Position numbers and translations under genes: made by a program
The notes under the pieces: model-generated
What the model saw: only the letters and a program-made list of their open reading frames with translations
The model's database searches: none
Told to the model about the DNA's origin: nothing
Shown here: positions 35,205-44,961 of the stretch, in pieces
How positions within the stretch are numbered: position 1 is the stretch's first letter
How the letters are laid out: every line of letters starts with the position of its first letter
Assembly (NCBI RefSeq): GCF_016860525.1
Contig: NZ_BNEA01000007.1
Span: 496,001-560,000, forward strand
DNA length: 64,000 nt
Source of the DNA: Streptomyces rubradiris
GTDB taxonomy: Bacteria; Actinomycetota; Actinomycetes; Streptomycetales; Streptomycetaceae
Direction: 5' to 3'

Positions 35205-36365
35205 ATGTCCTACGCCGACTACCAGTACGAGATCTACCTCGACGGGCTGCGCGGAGCGCTGCCCAGCCTGCCGATGACCTACGCGGACCTCGAAGCACGG
35301 GCCCAGGCGGCCATGTCGCCGTCGGTGCGGTCGTACGTGGCCGGCGGTGCCGGTAACGAGTACACCCAGCGGGCGAACGTCACCGCGTTCGAGGGATGGG
35401 GACTCGTGCCGCGGATGATGGTGAGCCCCACCCGACGCGACCTGTCCGTGGACCTGTTCGGCATGCGGCTGGCCACGCCGCTGTTCATGGCGCCGGTCGG
35501 GGTGATCGGGCTGTGCGCCCAGGACGGCCACGGCGATCTCGCCGCCGCGCGGGCCGCCGCCCGCACCGGCGTGCCCATGGTCGCCTCCACCCTCACGGTC
35601 GACCCGCTGGAGGAGGTGGCCCCGGAGTTCGGCGGCACGCCCGGCTTCTTCCAGCTCTACACGCCGACCGACCGGGAGGTGGCCGAGAGCCTGGTGCACC
35701 GGGCGGAGGCCGCCGGGTTCCGGGGCATCGTGGTCACCCTCGACACCTGGATCCCCGGCTGGCGGCCGCGCGATCTGGCGACCGCCAACTTCCCCCAGCT
35801 TCGCGGTCACTGCCTGGCCAACTACTTCTCCGACCCGGTGTTCCGCTCCCGGCTCGCCAAGTCTCCCGAGGACGATCCGGCGGCCGCCGTGATGCACTGG
35901 GCGCAGCTCTTCGGCAACCCGCTCACCTGGAACGACCTGCCTTGGCTGCGGTCGATGACCGATCTGCCGCTGATCCTCAAGGGCATCTGCCATCCCGACG
36001 ACGTCCGCCGCGCCAAGGACGGCGGTGTGGACGGGGTCTACTGTTCCAACCACGGCGGCCGACAGGCCAATGGCGGCCTGCCCGCGCTCGACGCCCTGCC
36101 CGCCGTGGTCGAGGCCGCCGACGGCCTGCCCGTGCTGTTCGACTCCGGGGTGCGTACCGGAGCCGATGTCGTCAAGGCCATCGCCCTGGGCGCCACGGCC
36201 GTGGGCATCGGCCGCCCCTACGCCTACGGCGCGGCCCTCGGCGGCACCGACGGCATCGTCCACGTCCTGCGCGCCTTGCTCGCCGAGACCGACCTCCTCA
36301 TGGCCGTCGACGGCTATCCCACCCTCGCCGACCTCACCCCGGAGGCCCTGCGACGCGTCCGCTGA
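35205..36365 (+). CDS. FMN-dependent alpha-hydroxy-acid oxidase (lactate 2-monooxygenase-like)
   Basis: 386-residue FMN enzyme oxidising L-2-hydroxy acids such as lactate. Landmarks are [30 protein letters not shown], the substrate/FMN region [26 protein letters not shown], catalytic [35 protein letters not shown] with the His-Arg pair, and the phosphate site [19 protein letters not shown]. The long active-site loop and [12 protein letters not shown] resemble lactate 2-monooxygenase. ATG at 35205. Confidence 0.93.
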   Translation: MSYADYQYEIYLDGLRGALPSLPMTYADLEARAQAAMSPSVRSYVAGGAGNEYTQRANVTAFEGWGLVPRMMVSPTRRDLSVDLFGMRLATPLFMAPVGVIGLCAQDGHGDLAAARAAARTGVPMVASTLTVDPLEEVAPEFGGTPGFFQLYTPTDREVAESLVHRAEAAGFRGIVVTLDTWIPGWRPRDLATANFPQLRGHCLANYFSDPVFRSRLAKSPEDDPAAAVMHWAQLFGNPLTWNDLPWLRSMTDLPLILKGICHPDDVRRAKDGGVDGVYCSNHGGRQANGGLPALDALPAVVEAADGLPVLFDSGVRTGADVVKAIALGATAVGIGRPYAYGAALGGTDGIVHVLRALLAETDLLMAVDGYPTLADLTPEALRRVR

Positions 36366-36447
36366 CCGACGGCACGGGCCGCGGAAGCGAGGGCCGTTGC
36401 CGTATCCGGCCTCCGAGCCGACGGAACTCCAAGGAGAGGGAACCCCT

Positions 36448-36537
36448 TTGAGCATCCCCGAAGGCCACATCCCCCCGGGCGAAAATCATGTGCCGCGCGG
36501 AGCCGGGGCATCGATAATCCACGCGTGGCCACCATGA
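36448..36537 (+). CDS. Possible 29-codon leader ORF overlapping the EamA gene
   Basis: A TTG at 36448, preceded by AAGGAGAGGG, opens a 29-codon frame whose stop overlaps an ATG of the EamA gene (ATGA at 36534). It could be a leader peptide that couples translation of the transporter. An alternative is that it is chance, since a GATAAT -10 element lies within it. Confidence 0.3.
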   Translation: MSIPEGHIPPGENHVPRGAGASIIHAWPP

Positions 36538-37439
36538 GCGTCGACCGGACGGAACCCGGCCCGTCCCCCCGTTCCCCCCTGACCGCGCTGGCCGGACGCG
36601 GCTTCGGCGCGATCCCGCCAACCGCCCTGGTCCTGCTCGGAGTTGTCAGCGTTCAGGTGGGATCGGCCCTGGCCAAGCACCTGTTCGACGCGGTGGGCAG
36701 CTTCGGGACGGTCGCGTTGCGCCTGTTCTTCGCGGCGGTGGTACTGATGCTGCTGTGGCGGCCGTCGCTGCGCGTGCCTCGCCGCACGTGGGCGGTGGTG
36801 GTCGGCTACGGCGTGACGCTGGGCCTGATGAACCTGTGCTTCTATCTGGCGCTGGCCCGCGTTCCGCTGGGGATCGCGGTCACCACCGAGTTCCTCGGAC
36901 CGCTCGCGGTGGCCCTGGCCGGATCCAGGCGCTGGCTGGACGCTCTGTGGGCCCTGCTCGCGGCGGGCGGTGTGGTCCTGCTGATGGAGGGGGGCGGCGA
37001 ACTCGACCTGGTCGGTCTGCTGTTCGCCCTCGCCGCGGGAACGTGCTGGGGCCTGTACATCCTGCTCGGCGCGGCACTGGGCCGCCACACCACGGAGGGC
37101 CACGGTCTGGCCCTGGGCATGGCCGTCGCGGCCCTGGTGGCCGTGCCGTTCGGCGTGGCCGACAGCGGAACGGCGCTGGCACGGCCCTGGATCCTGGTCG
37201 CGGGCCTCGGTGTGGCACTGCTGTCGTCGGTGATCCCGTACTCGCTCGACCTGGAGGCACTCCGCAAGGTCCCACCGCACGTGTTCGGGATCCTGATGAG
37301 CCTGGAGCCGGCGATGGCGGCCCTCATCGGCCTGGTCGTCCTCCAGGAGTCGCTGCACTGGACGCAGTGGATCGCGGTGCTGTGCGTGGTCGCCGCATCG
37401 GCGGGCGCCACCCGCGGCACCCGCCCCGGGGACGCCTAG
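36525..37439 (+). CDS. EamA/RhtA-type exporter
   Basis: 304-residue DMT-superfamily transporter with ten hydrophobic helices in two EamA repeats (GLMNLCFYLALARVPLGIAV and YSLDLEALRKVPPHVFGILM). Resembles RhtA, a threonine/homoserine exporter. A GATAAT -10 element at 36513-36518 would start transcription at about the GTG at 36525, suggesting a leaderless mRNA. A second start at ATG 36534 is possible. Confidence 0.9.
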   Translation: MATMSVDRTEPGPSPRSPLTALAGRGFGAIPPTALVLLGVVSVQVGSALAKHLFDAVGSFGTVALRLFFAAVVLMLLWRPSLRVPRRTWAVVVGYGVTLGLMNLCFYLALARVPLGIAVTTEFLGPLAVALAGSRRWLDALWALLAAGGVVLLMEGGGELDLVGLLFALAAGTCWGLYILLGAALGRHTTEGHGLALGMAVAALVAVPFGVADSGTALARPWILVAGLGVALLSSVIPYSLDLEALRKVPPHVFGILMSLEPAMAALIGLVVLQESLHWTQWIAVLCVVAASAGATRGTRPGDA

Positions 37440-37554
37440 TCGAGTTGCCGCGAGGAGTCCCGCCGCTTCCGCGAGCGCGAGCGTGCTGAGGGCGAACGGC
37501 ACCGCCAGGCCGTGCCTGCCTCGGGCCGCCGGCGTGTCGACGTCCTGTGTGCCG

Positions 37555-38289
37555 TCATCGGGAGTCCTCGTGCACCGCGTCGGTCGAGACGTCGGCCGGA
37601 GCGTCGATCAGCTGCTGGAGGTGGTGCATGAAGTCCGGGTCGTCCAGGCGGGGGTCGGTGACACGGTCGCGCACATCGGTGAGGAGCCATTCCACCAGCT
37701 CCGGGGTGGCGTGATACTCGTCGTAGAACCCCAGTCTCAGGTCGCTGATCTGGTACTCGAACAGCACGTCGTCCAGCAGGTCCGTCAAGTGCGCGTCGGC
37801 GGCCGGCGTCCGCGTGGCGGTCCAGACGTCCAGCCAAGGGCGCAGTCTGCCGGTGGTGACGGTGATGAGGCTGAGGGTGTCACTGACGGACACCGGGCTG
37901 GGGTGAGTATGCAAGGTGGCCTGCCACCATGTGGTCCAGACGTTGCGAAGAGCGTCGGCCATGGGGGCGTCCCAGGTGCTCCAGCCCGCCTCGGCCAGCC
38001 GGGTGGCGATCAGTTGCTCGGAGACGTGGAACCGGCCGGCGACAAGGGGGCGGATGATGCGCGGGACGAGACGGCGGTAGAGACGCGGGTAGTCGTCCCA
38101 GTGACTGGGCACCTCTCCGGCGGCCGCGGACACCATGTCGTCGGATATGAGGTGCAGCGGTCCGGAGAGCTCGGCGAGTCCCTCCTCGCCGTAGCAGTAC
38201 GTGCAACCTCCGACGGGAAACGGCTCTTCAGAGGCGAAGGCGCGGTCCAGTGCGTCGAGGGCGGTCATGAGCTGCTGAAGGTGTGACAT
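37555..38289 (-). CDS. Hypothetical protein
   Basis: 244-residue soluble, acidic, helix-rich protein with a CTYCYGEE segment near residue 29 that could bind metal or form a disulphide. Repeats of Trp-rich motifs (NVWTTWWQATLH, PWLDVWTAT) are present. I do not recognise a family. The ATG at 38289 is preferred to the upstream in-frame start at 38382. It ends about 115 bases from the EamA gene end (convergent). Confidence 0.75.
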   Translation of the reverse strand: MSHLQQLMTALDALDRAFASEEPFPVGGCTYCYGEEGLAELSGPLHLISDDMVSAAAGEVPSHWDDYPRLYRRLVPRIIRPLVAGRFHVSEQLIATRLAEAGWSTWDAPMADALRNVWTTWWQATLHTHPSPVSVSDTLSLITVTTGRLRPWLDVWTATRTPAADAHLTDLLDDVLFEYQISDLRLGFYDEYHATPELVEWLLTDVRDRVTDPRLDDPDFMHHLQQLIDAPADVSTDAVHEDSR

Positions 38290-38406
38290 GGCGACCCGCC
38301 AGGGGGACTCCGTCCGGGTGACCGGCGAAGATCGCAGATTATCAGGCTGTGCCGGAGTCGACGCCGCGGACCGAACCGTCAACTTCTCGGTTGCACATCG
38401 GACTTC

Positions 38407-41400
38407 TCAGGGACAGACCCTCCGGAAAGGAACGTCCGCCACATACACCCGCCACTGCGCGCGCGACAGCCCGCCCCCGGCGCGGCGGCACACCGCCTCG
38501 GCCACGCGGTCCGGGTCCAGGACGACGCGCTGGAGCGGCACGTGTTCGCCCGCGACGTGCAGGCCGCCGCCGTCGCCGGTGAAGGCGAGGGCGAGGACGC
38601 AGTCGCCGGCCGTGGGCAGGTCGGTGCCCAGTCGGCGGCGGGAGTCGACGTCCCACAGCCGCACGGTGCCCTGCGCTCCGGCCGCGGCCAGCACGCTGCC
38701 GTCCGGGGAGAACACCAGCGCGGTCGTCTCCTCCTGTTCACCCGTGGCTCCCCTGAAGTAGCCGCCGGGCAGCCGGCCCAGCGAGGTGGCCCGCTCGACG
38801 TCCCACACCGTGATGCCGCCGTCGATGTCCGCGAAGGCGGCGCGCTTGCCGTCGGGGCTCAGGACACTCACGCACGCGCAGTCCACCGTCCGCCGTCGTC
38901 TGCCGTGGCCGTCGGCCGTCAGCAGGGTTCCGTCGCTCATCAACAGGACACCGCCGTCGTAGGACATGGAGTTGACGGACTCCCCGGCGCCGGCACCGTC
39001 CTGCCCCCGCGCCGGGTCCTGGAAGCGGATGTCCCCGGTCTTCCGGCCGCTGCCGGCGTCCCACACGGTCACCGTCGCGTCGTCGACGCCGGTGGTCAGC
39101 AGCGACCGGCCGTCCGGGCTGAGCACCCACCCGGCCAGGGGCATGTCGTCGTCGTAGGGCTTGAGCTCGGTGAGCTTCCGGTTGCGGACGGTGTCCCACA
39201 CGGTGACGCGCGTCGGCCCCATCGGGTCGGCCGGGCCCGAGCCGAAGGCGAGGCGGCGGCCGTCGGCACTGAGGAACATCACCGTCTCGCCGCCGCTCAG
39301 GGCGTCGGACTCCACGGGCACCCCGGGAGCGGTGATCGTGTACCGCGGCCGGCCGGTCCGCCCGTCGTGGATGCGCAGCCGGGCCGGGCCCTCGCCGCCG
39401 CCGTCCAGGACGGCCAGCACCGAGCCGTCGGCGCTCAGGGCCGCCGCGGCGGCGGCACGCGTGCTCCAGTGCGGCGACAGCGCGCTGCCGATGTCGACGC
39501 CGTGGACGACGGTCACTCCGTCCGAGCCGGCGGCGGTGTAGCGCAGGACGCGGGCGGTGGTGTCGATGCGGATGTCGTCCGGCTGGATGTCGGTCAGCGG
39601 GTACCGGACCACGGGCGCTTCGGGATGGTCAAGCCGCCACAGCAGGAGGTCGTCGCCGCCCACTCCGGCCACCAGCGTGCCGTCCGCGCTGAACACGTGG
39701 TTCAGGGGCGCCACTTGGGAGAGCTGGGCCAGTTGGGTTCCGGACCGGACCGTGACCCGCCGTATCCCCGTCGTGTCCGTCGTCGTCAGCGTGCGGCTGT
39801 CGGGCGAGAACTGAAGTCTGGCCTCCGGTCCGCAGGCGAACCGCTTGCTCCAGCCCGTGTCGACACGGCGTCGGGCCGGGATGTCCCAGACCCTGACGCC
39901 GCCCTGCACACACGTCGCGACCAGCCGGTTGTCGGGGCTGATGTCGCCGCCGCCGGCCGTTTCCAGCTCCTTGGCGGTGTGGCTGAACAGGCGGTGCCCG
40001 CTGCCGGTGTCCCACACCTCCAGGCGGCTGCCGGTGAGGAACAGGTAGGCGTGCCCGCTGGAGCTGAAGCCGAACTCCGCCCGCGTGCCGCTCTCGGCGG
40101 CGACCAGCGTGCCCCCCTCTCCGGCATTTTCCGGGTCGCCTTCGGGCAACGGCTCCGCCGGTGTGCCGGAACCGTCGTCGGCGGGCCCCAGGACCGGGCC
40201 GTGGTACCGGCCGGTGCGGGTGTCCCACACCCGGACGCGCAGGCCCTCCTCCTCGGCCGGCACGGACACATAGCGCCCGTCGGGGCTCATGTCGCCCATG
40301 GTGAGGTCGTCCATGCCGGCGGGCAGCCGTCTGCTGTCGATCACCCGGCGCGTCTCCAGGTCCCGGCGGACGAACCTGCCGCCGCCCAGCCCGAAGAGGG
40401 TCCGCCCGTCCGGGCTGAGCAGCTGGGTGTCCGTGGGGCCGGGCACGGTGAACGTGGGCAGGTCGCGCTGGGCGAGTGCGCCGATGAGGGCGGACCGGGT
40501 CTCCGGGGTCCGGCTGAGCCGCCAGGCCGCGACCCCGAGCCGCAGCGCCGTCCCCGGGTCGGTGGTGCGCAGACCGTCGGCGGCGGTGGCCGCGCGGCGG
40601 GCGGTGGCGGCCAGGTGCCGGCGTTCGTTCGTACGGTGCTGCTGCCAGGCCACGGCACCGGCCACCAGGGCGAGCACCAGCAGTACGGACACCGACCCGG
40701 TCAGCCCGCGCAGCCGCCTGCGTTCACGGGCGTGCGCGGCCGTGCTGGCGTGGAGGAATTCCCTTTCCACGGCGCTCAGTTCGCGGTCCGGGTCGGCCGG
40801 GTCGAACGCCTCGGCGGCCTCGGCCAGCCGGGTGCCCCGGTACAACGCGCCCGGGTCCCGGCCCAGTTCCCGCCATGATTCGGCGGCCTCGGTGAGCCGG
40901 CGCAGTACCCGCAGCCGGTGCCGGTCGTCCTCGATCCAACCCCACAGCCGGGGCCAGGCGGTGATGAGTGCCTCGTGCGCGAGGTGGACGGTCTCCCCGT
41001 CCAGGGTGATCAGCCGGGCGCGGGCCAGGCGTTCGAGCACGGTGTCCACGGTGCCGGCCGACTGCCGGCCGGTGGTGCGCAGTTCGGCGCGCCGCACCGG
41101 CCGGCAGGTGTCGGCGGTGCCCTCGCCGGGCGTGATCAGGCGCAGCAGCACCCGTCGTACGTGGTCGGCCTGACCGTCCGACAGCCCGGCGTACAGGTCC
41201 TCCGCCGTCTGGGCGATGGCGCCGCGCACTCCTCCGGCCGCCTCGTAGGCGCGCAGGGTCAGGGTGCGGCCGGAGCGGCGCCGCCAGGTCTCCAGCAGCG
41301 CGTGCGACAGCAGCGGCAGGCCACCCGGCTCGCCGGCCGCCTCCTCCACCAGCTGCGCGGTCAGGGCCCGTTCGACGGTGAGGCCGCGCGCCATGGCCGG

Positions 41401-42240
41401 CTTGACCACCGCCTCGCGCAGTTCCTCGCGGCCCATGGCCGGCACCGGCACCGCGGCGTCCCGCAACACGCCGGCCAGTTCGGCGTCTTCGAGGCAGCGG
41501 CCGTAGAAGTCGGCGCGTACGCCGAGGACCACCCGCAGCCGGCTGCCCGGCTCCCGGGCCGCGAGCAACGCCTCGATGAAGCGGGCGCGTTCCCGCGGGT
41601 CGGGGCACAGCGTGAAGACCTCTTCGAACTGGTCGACCACGACCAGGGTGTCGCCGGTTTCCCCGGCGGGCCGCAGCTTGTCCGCGTGGGAGCGCGCCGG
41701 GTGCGGGCCGGGGGTGAGGACGCGGATGGCGGCGAGTGGTGTGCCGGCGTCGGCCGTCCGGCGCAGCCGGGGTATCAGCCCGGCGCGCAGCAGGGAGGAC
41801 TTGCCGCTGCCCGACGGCCCGAGCACCACCGCGCACCGGTGCCCGCGCACCAGTTCCGTCAGGTCCGCCACGAGCTGGTCGCGGCCGAAGAAGACGGCCG
41901 CGTCGCCCGGCTCGAACCGGGCCAGTCCCCGGTACGGGGAGTCCCGGGCGTCGTGCTCCTCGTGGGGCAGGGCGGCCAGTTCGTCGGCGACGGCCTGCCG
42001 GCGCTTCTCCCACTCGTCCGGGTTGCCGCCGCACGCCGTGACATACGACCGGGTCACCTCCGCCGACGGCAGCCGTTCGCCCGCCGCCGCCTGGGACAGC
42101 GCCGCCGCCGAGTACGGGGTGCGCTGGGCCATCGAGCGGTACGTCGGACCGCCGGCCTGCGCCCGCAGGGCCCGTAACTCCACCGCGAACCGCTGGACCG
42201 GCCCCGCCTCCGGATCGATCGGGTTCTCCGGACGTCCCAT
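38407..42240 (-). CDS. nSTAND NTPase with N-terminal HTH and WD40-like beta-propeller
   Basis: 1277-residue signalling protein. Order: XRE-like helix-turn-helix (residues about 15-75, QRTPYSAAALSQAAAGERLPS), an NTPase with Walker A GPSGSGKSS (about 130) and Walker B TLVVVDQFEEVF, a winged-helix segment, a transmembrane helix (SVSVLLVLALVAGAVAW, near residue 500), then about 700 residues of WD40-type repeats ending in FSPDGSVLAAAGAQGTVRLW. Such proteins sense a ligand or partner and act as a molecular switch. GGGGGGACAGGGG precedes the ATG at 42240. Confidence 0.9.
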   Translation of the reverse strand: MGRPENPIDPEAGPVQRFAVELRALRAQAGGPTYRSMAQRTPYSAAALSQAAAGERLPSAEVTRSYVTACGGNPDEWEKRRQAVADELAALPHEEHDARDSPYRGLARFEPGDAAVFFGRDQLVADLTELVRGHRCAVVLGPSGSGKSSLLRAGLIPRLRRTADAGTPLAAIRVLTPGPHPARSHADKLRPAGETGDTLVVVDQFEEVFTLCPDPRERARFIEALLAAREPGSRLRVVLGVRADFYGRCLEDAELAGVLRDAAVPVPAMGREELREAVVKPAMARGLTVERALTAQLVEEAAGEPGGLPLLSHALLETWRRRSGRTLTLRAYEAAGGVRGAIAQTAEDLYAGLSDGQADHVRRVLLRLITPGEGTADTCRPVRRAELRTTGRQSAGTVDTVLERLARARLITLDGETVHLAHEALITAWPRLWGWIEDDRHRLRVLRRLTEAAESWRELGRDPGALYRGTRLAEAAEAFDPADPDRELSAVEREFLHASTAAHARERRRLRGLTGSVSVLLVLALVAGAVAWQQHRTNERRHLAATARRAATAADGLRTTDPGTALRLGVAAWRLSRTPETRSALIGALAQRDLPTFTVPGPTDTQLLSPDGRTLFGLGGGRFVRRDLETRRVIDSRRLPAGMDDLTMGDMSPDGRYVSVPAEEEGLRVRVWDTRTGRYHGPVLGPADDGSGTPAEPLPEGDPENAGEGGTLVAAESGTRAEFGFSSSGHAYLFLTGSRLEVWDTGSGHRLFSHTAKELETAGGGDISPDNRLVATCVQGGVRVWDIPARRRVDTGWSKRFACGPEARLQFSPDSRTLTTTDTTGIRRVTVRSGTQLAQLSQVAPLNHVFSADGTLVAGVGGDDLLLWRLDHPEAPVVRYPLTDIQPDDIRIDTTARVLRYTAAGSDGVTVVHGVDIGSALSPHWSTRAAAAAALSADGSVLAVLDGGGEGPARLRIHDGRTGRPRYTITAPGVPVESDALSGGETVMFLSADGRRLAFGSGPADPMGPTRVTVWDTVRNRKLTELKPYDDDMPLAGWVLSPDGRSLLTTGVDDATVTVWDAGSGRKTGDIRFQDPARGQDGAGAGESVNSMSYDGGVLLMSDGTLLTADGHGRRRRTVDCACVSVLSPDGKRAAFADIDGGITVWDVERATSLGRLPGGYFRGATGEQEETTALVFSPDGSVLAAAGAQGTVRLWDVDSRRRLGTDLPTAGDCVLALAFTGDGGGLHVAGEHVPLQRVVLDPDRVAEAVCRRAGGGLSRAQWRVYVADVPFRRVCP

Positions 42241-42501
42241 CCCCTGTCCCCCCTTGCCGCACCGGCGCCGTCCCCTCGCGCCGCGCCCCCACGGTAGGGC
42301 CCGGCCCCGGCGGCGGCCAGGCGGCGCGTCGGCGCGCGCACTTTGATTACCTGCGCGAACGGGGGCTGCTAACCAACTCCGCGGCGGCTGAACTCGGTGT
42401 CCGGCGGCACCGCTGCGGCACGCCGCACAGCGCCGGCCGGCCGTCTTCCGGACCGTCCGCGCCGCCATCGATCCGTACGACTCGCACACGAAGGAGCGCT
42501 C

Positions 42502-42648
42502 ATGACCGAGCCCGTGGAGACGCCGCCCTATCCGGTGGGCGGTGCGGGGATCTTCGACGTCGACCCCGACCAGGCCGGCGTCAGCCAGGACCCCGATGAC
42601 GCGGTGACCGGAGACGTCCAGTCCCTTCCCGAAGACGTGGAGTTCTGA
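42502..42648 (+). CDS. Small acidic peptide
   Basis: 48-residue acidic Pro/Gly-rich peptide starting MTEPVETPPYPVGGAG and ending SLPEDVEF, not recognised. AAGGAG lies seven bases before the ATG and the stop is one base before the CHAP hydrolase start, so they are translated together. No signal peptide. Possibly an inhibitor or chaperone of the hydrolase. Confidence 0.65.
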   Translation: MTEPVETPPYPVGGAGIFDVDPDQAGVSQDPDDAVTGDVQSLPEDVEF

Positions 42649-42649
42649 C

Positions 42650-43654
42650 ATGGGAAACGTTCAGGGCATGCTCGCCGCCGCCCGCAAGCTGCTGGGCACC
42701 ACCGAGCACCCGCCCGGTTCCAATCGCAACCTGATCACCAAGTGGTACGGATTCACCGGCCCGTGGTGCGACATGGCCGTCAGCTACGCCGCCGCCCACT
42801 CCGACAACCTCCAGGCGGTCGGCGGCAAGTTCGCCCTCACCACCGCCCACGCCCGCGCCTTCCAGAAGAAGGGCCGCTGGCACTACGGCATCGGGGGGAT
42901 CCGCCCGGGCGACATCGTGTTCTTCGACTGGTCCGGCTCCCGTTCCATCGGTGCCATCGACCACGTCGGCATCGTCGAGGCGGTGCACTCCAACCGCACC
43001 ATCACCACCTTGGAGGGCAACACCTCCAACGCCTTCCGCCGCAGGCGGCGCAGCTCCGCCTGCATAGTGGGCTACGGCCGTCCCGCCTACAAGGGCGGCA
43101 GCGCGCCGTTGCCGTCCGGGGACGGCATCCTGCGGCTGGGCTCGAAGGGGCAGGCCGTCAAGACCCTGCAGAAGAACCTCAACACGGTGCAGAAGGCCGG
43201 GCTCACCGTGGACGGCCAGTTCGGGCCGGCCACGCAGAAGGCGGTGAAGACCTTCCAGGCCAACCACCGTCTCAAGCCGGACGGCGAGTACGGTCCGCAG
43301 TCGGCGGCGATGATGAAGGCCGCGCTGGCCGGGAAGAAGGCGCCGATCCGCCCGAAGGCCCTCGTCGCCGCTCCCGCGGTGCTGGAGGTCGACGGGATCT
43401 TCGGCCCGGCGACCTGCGCGGCGCTCCAGCGCGCCCTCAACAGCCGGGACAAGGCGGGCCTGGAGGTCGACGGGGCGTTCGGCCCGCTCACCGTCACCGC
43501 GCTCCAGCGCTGTCTGAAGGTCACGGCGGACGGCATCGTGGGGCCCAAGACGGTCACCGCCCTGCAGAACCGCCTGGCCACGCCGGCGACCGGCGAGTGG
43601 GACGCGGCGACCACCCGCGCCCTGCAGAAGGCCCTGAACGCCGGCTCGTTCTGA
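42650..43654 (+). CDS. CHAP-domain cell-wall hydrolase with peptidoglycan-binding repeats
   Basis: 334-residue protein. The N-terminal half is a CHAP/NlpC-like amidase or endopeptidase (GFTGPWCDMAVSYAA with the active-site cysteine and IDHVGIVEAVHSN with the histidine). The C-terminal half has three PG_binding_1-type repeats (GSKGQAVKTLQKNLN, DGIFGPATCAALQ, DGIVGPKTVTALQ). No signal peptide is seen, unusual for a wall enzyme; it may leave by a non-classical route or with the small partner. Confidence 0.88.
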   Translation: MGNVQGMLAAARKLLGTTEHPPGSNRNLITKWYGFTGPWCDMAVSYAAAHSDNLQAVGGKFALTTAHARAFQKKGRWHYGIGGIRPGDIVFFDWSGSRSIGAIDHVGIVEAVHSNRTITTLEGNTSNAFRRRRRSSACIVGYGRPAYKGGSAPLPSGDGILRLGSKGQAVKTLQKNLNTVQKAGLTVDGQFGPATQKAVKTFQANHRLKPDGEYGPQSAAMMKAALAGKKAPIRPKALVAAPAVLEVDGIFGPATCAALQRALNSRDKAGLEVDGAFGPLTVTALQRCLKVTADGIVGPKTVTALQNRLATPATGEWDAATTRALQKALNAGSF

Positions 43655-43667
43655 CCGGCCGGCACAC

Positions 43668-43739
43668 GGGACCGGAGGACCGCCACGGGGGGCGGCCTTC
43701 CGGTCCCGCACGGTGGGGACGGGCATCGCCCGTCCCCAC
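43668..43739 (+). terminator. Tandem hairpin terminators
   Basis: Two consecutive stems: an imperfect 17-bp one at 43668-43707 (GGGACCGGAGG...CCTTCCGGTCCC) and a perfect 12-bp one at 43713-43739 (GTGGGGACGGGC, ATC loop, GCCCGTCCCCAC). Confidence 0.75.
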
Positions 43740-43788
43740 CCGTCTGCCCCCACCTCACCTCTTGCCTCACGGACCAGGAGAACCGCTG

Positions 43789-44682
43789 ATGAGCACCTCC
43801 CAGGACACCTCCGGTACGGCCGCGGCGGCGGCCTACCGGGTGGCGATCACCGAACAGCGCACCGGCCGCATCCTCCTCTTCGACCGCGACGCCCAGTGGA
43901 CCGACGCCCATGTCCGCTGGAGCTTCAGCACGGGCAACGCCCCCGGCTGGGACCATCCCTTCGAGATCCGGTTCCGGGACACCCGGCGCTACGGCATGAT
44001 CGCGCTGATGACGTTCGGCCGCCCCGGCGAGGGCCGGGCCGCGATCGTCAACGTGACCTCGAAAGCGCATCTGACCCGGGCCGACCTGCTGTGGTCGGCG
44101 CGCATCACCAGCTATCCGCACTGCATCGAGCGCGTGCCGGACGCCGGCACGGTCGTGGTCGCCGGCTCACGGGACCGGCTGCACGTCTTCGGGCCGTCCA
44201 GCAGCGACCCGGCGACCCTGAAGGAGGTGCAGACCCTCGAGTTCACCAAGGCCCACGCCGTTCTGTGGGACGACCAGAACAAACTGCTGTGGGTGACCGG
44301 TGGCACCGTCGTGCGCAGCTACCGCGTGACCGGATCGATGCGCGACTCCCGGCTGGTCAAGCACGGACCGGACATCAGGATCGCCGGCAACGGCCACGAC
44401 CTCCAGCCGGACTACAGCCGGCCCGGCACCCTGCTGGTCGCCGACAGCCGTCACGTCTACTCCCTCCACAAGGCGACCCGCGCCCTCACCACCGTCGCCT
44501 CGCTGCCCCACCCCAAGTCCTACGTGCGCCACGCGAACGGCCAGGCCATGTGGACCACGGACCCCGATGCGGAGGACTCCGTGTGGGGCGGGCCCACCGT
44601 CCACTTCTCCGCGGGCGGCGACCGCACCCGCCCCGGCGCCCAGATCTACAAGGCCCGGCTGTACACGACGCGGTTCCACTGA
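43789..44682 (+). CDS. Beta-propeller-like hypothetical protein (DUF6528-like)
   Basis: 297-residue protein with repeated strand-turn motifs (RILLFDRDAQ, TVVVAGSRDRLHVFG, LLWVTGGTVVRSYRV, TLLVADSRHVYSL) that suggest a beta-propeller. No signal peptide is evident, although homologues of this kind are often exported. ATG at 43789 after CAGGAGAACC. Isolated by terminators. Function unknown; the DUF6528 link is from memory of the family pattern. Confidence 0.7.
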   Translation: MSTSQDTSGTAAAAAYRVAITEQRTGRILLFDRDAQWTDAHVRWSFSTGNAPGWDHPFEIRFRDTRRYGMIALMTFGRPGEGRAAIVNVTSKAHLTRADLLWSARITSYPHCIERVPDAGTVVVAGSRDRLHVFGPSSSDPATLKEVQTLEFTKAHAVLWDDQNKLLWVTGGTVVRSYRVTGSMRDSRLVKHGPDIRIAGNGHDLQPDYSRPGTLLVADSRHVYSLHKATRALTTVASLPHPKSYVRHANGQAMWTTDPDAEDSVWGGPTVHFSAGGDRTRPGAQIYKARLYTTRFH

Positions 44683-44698
44683 GACCAGCCCGGGGCCG

Positions 44699-44757
44699 GG
44701 AAGCCCACGTTCCGGTCGCCTGGGCCCGGAAGGTCCACGTCCCGGTCGCCGGGGGCC
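44699..44757. repeat. Imperfect 29-bp tandem repeat
   Basis: Two adjacent copies of a unit resembling GGAAG-YCCACGT-CCGGTCGCC (44699-44727 and 44728-44757) lie just after the propeller gene. They may be part of a terminator or a slipped duplication. Confidence 0.5.
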
Positions 44758-44961
44758 GTAAGGCCGGCTGACGGAGGGGGCGTCGGCAGCGCGGGCGGGC
44801 GGGTTGTGCGCGGGCGGTCGAGGCGGTACTCCGCGCCTCCACACGGTGGTTCACTCCGCGCGCGCCTTACGGCGAGACTCCGGGCAACCACCGTGTTCCG
44901 GGCCGCGACCAGGCAGCGACGCCGCCCCGACTCGCCCTCTCCCCCTGGGGGGCTGAAGTCC

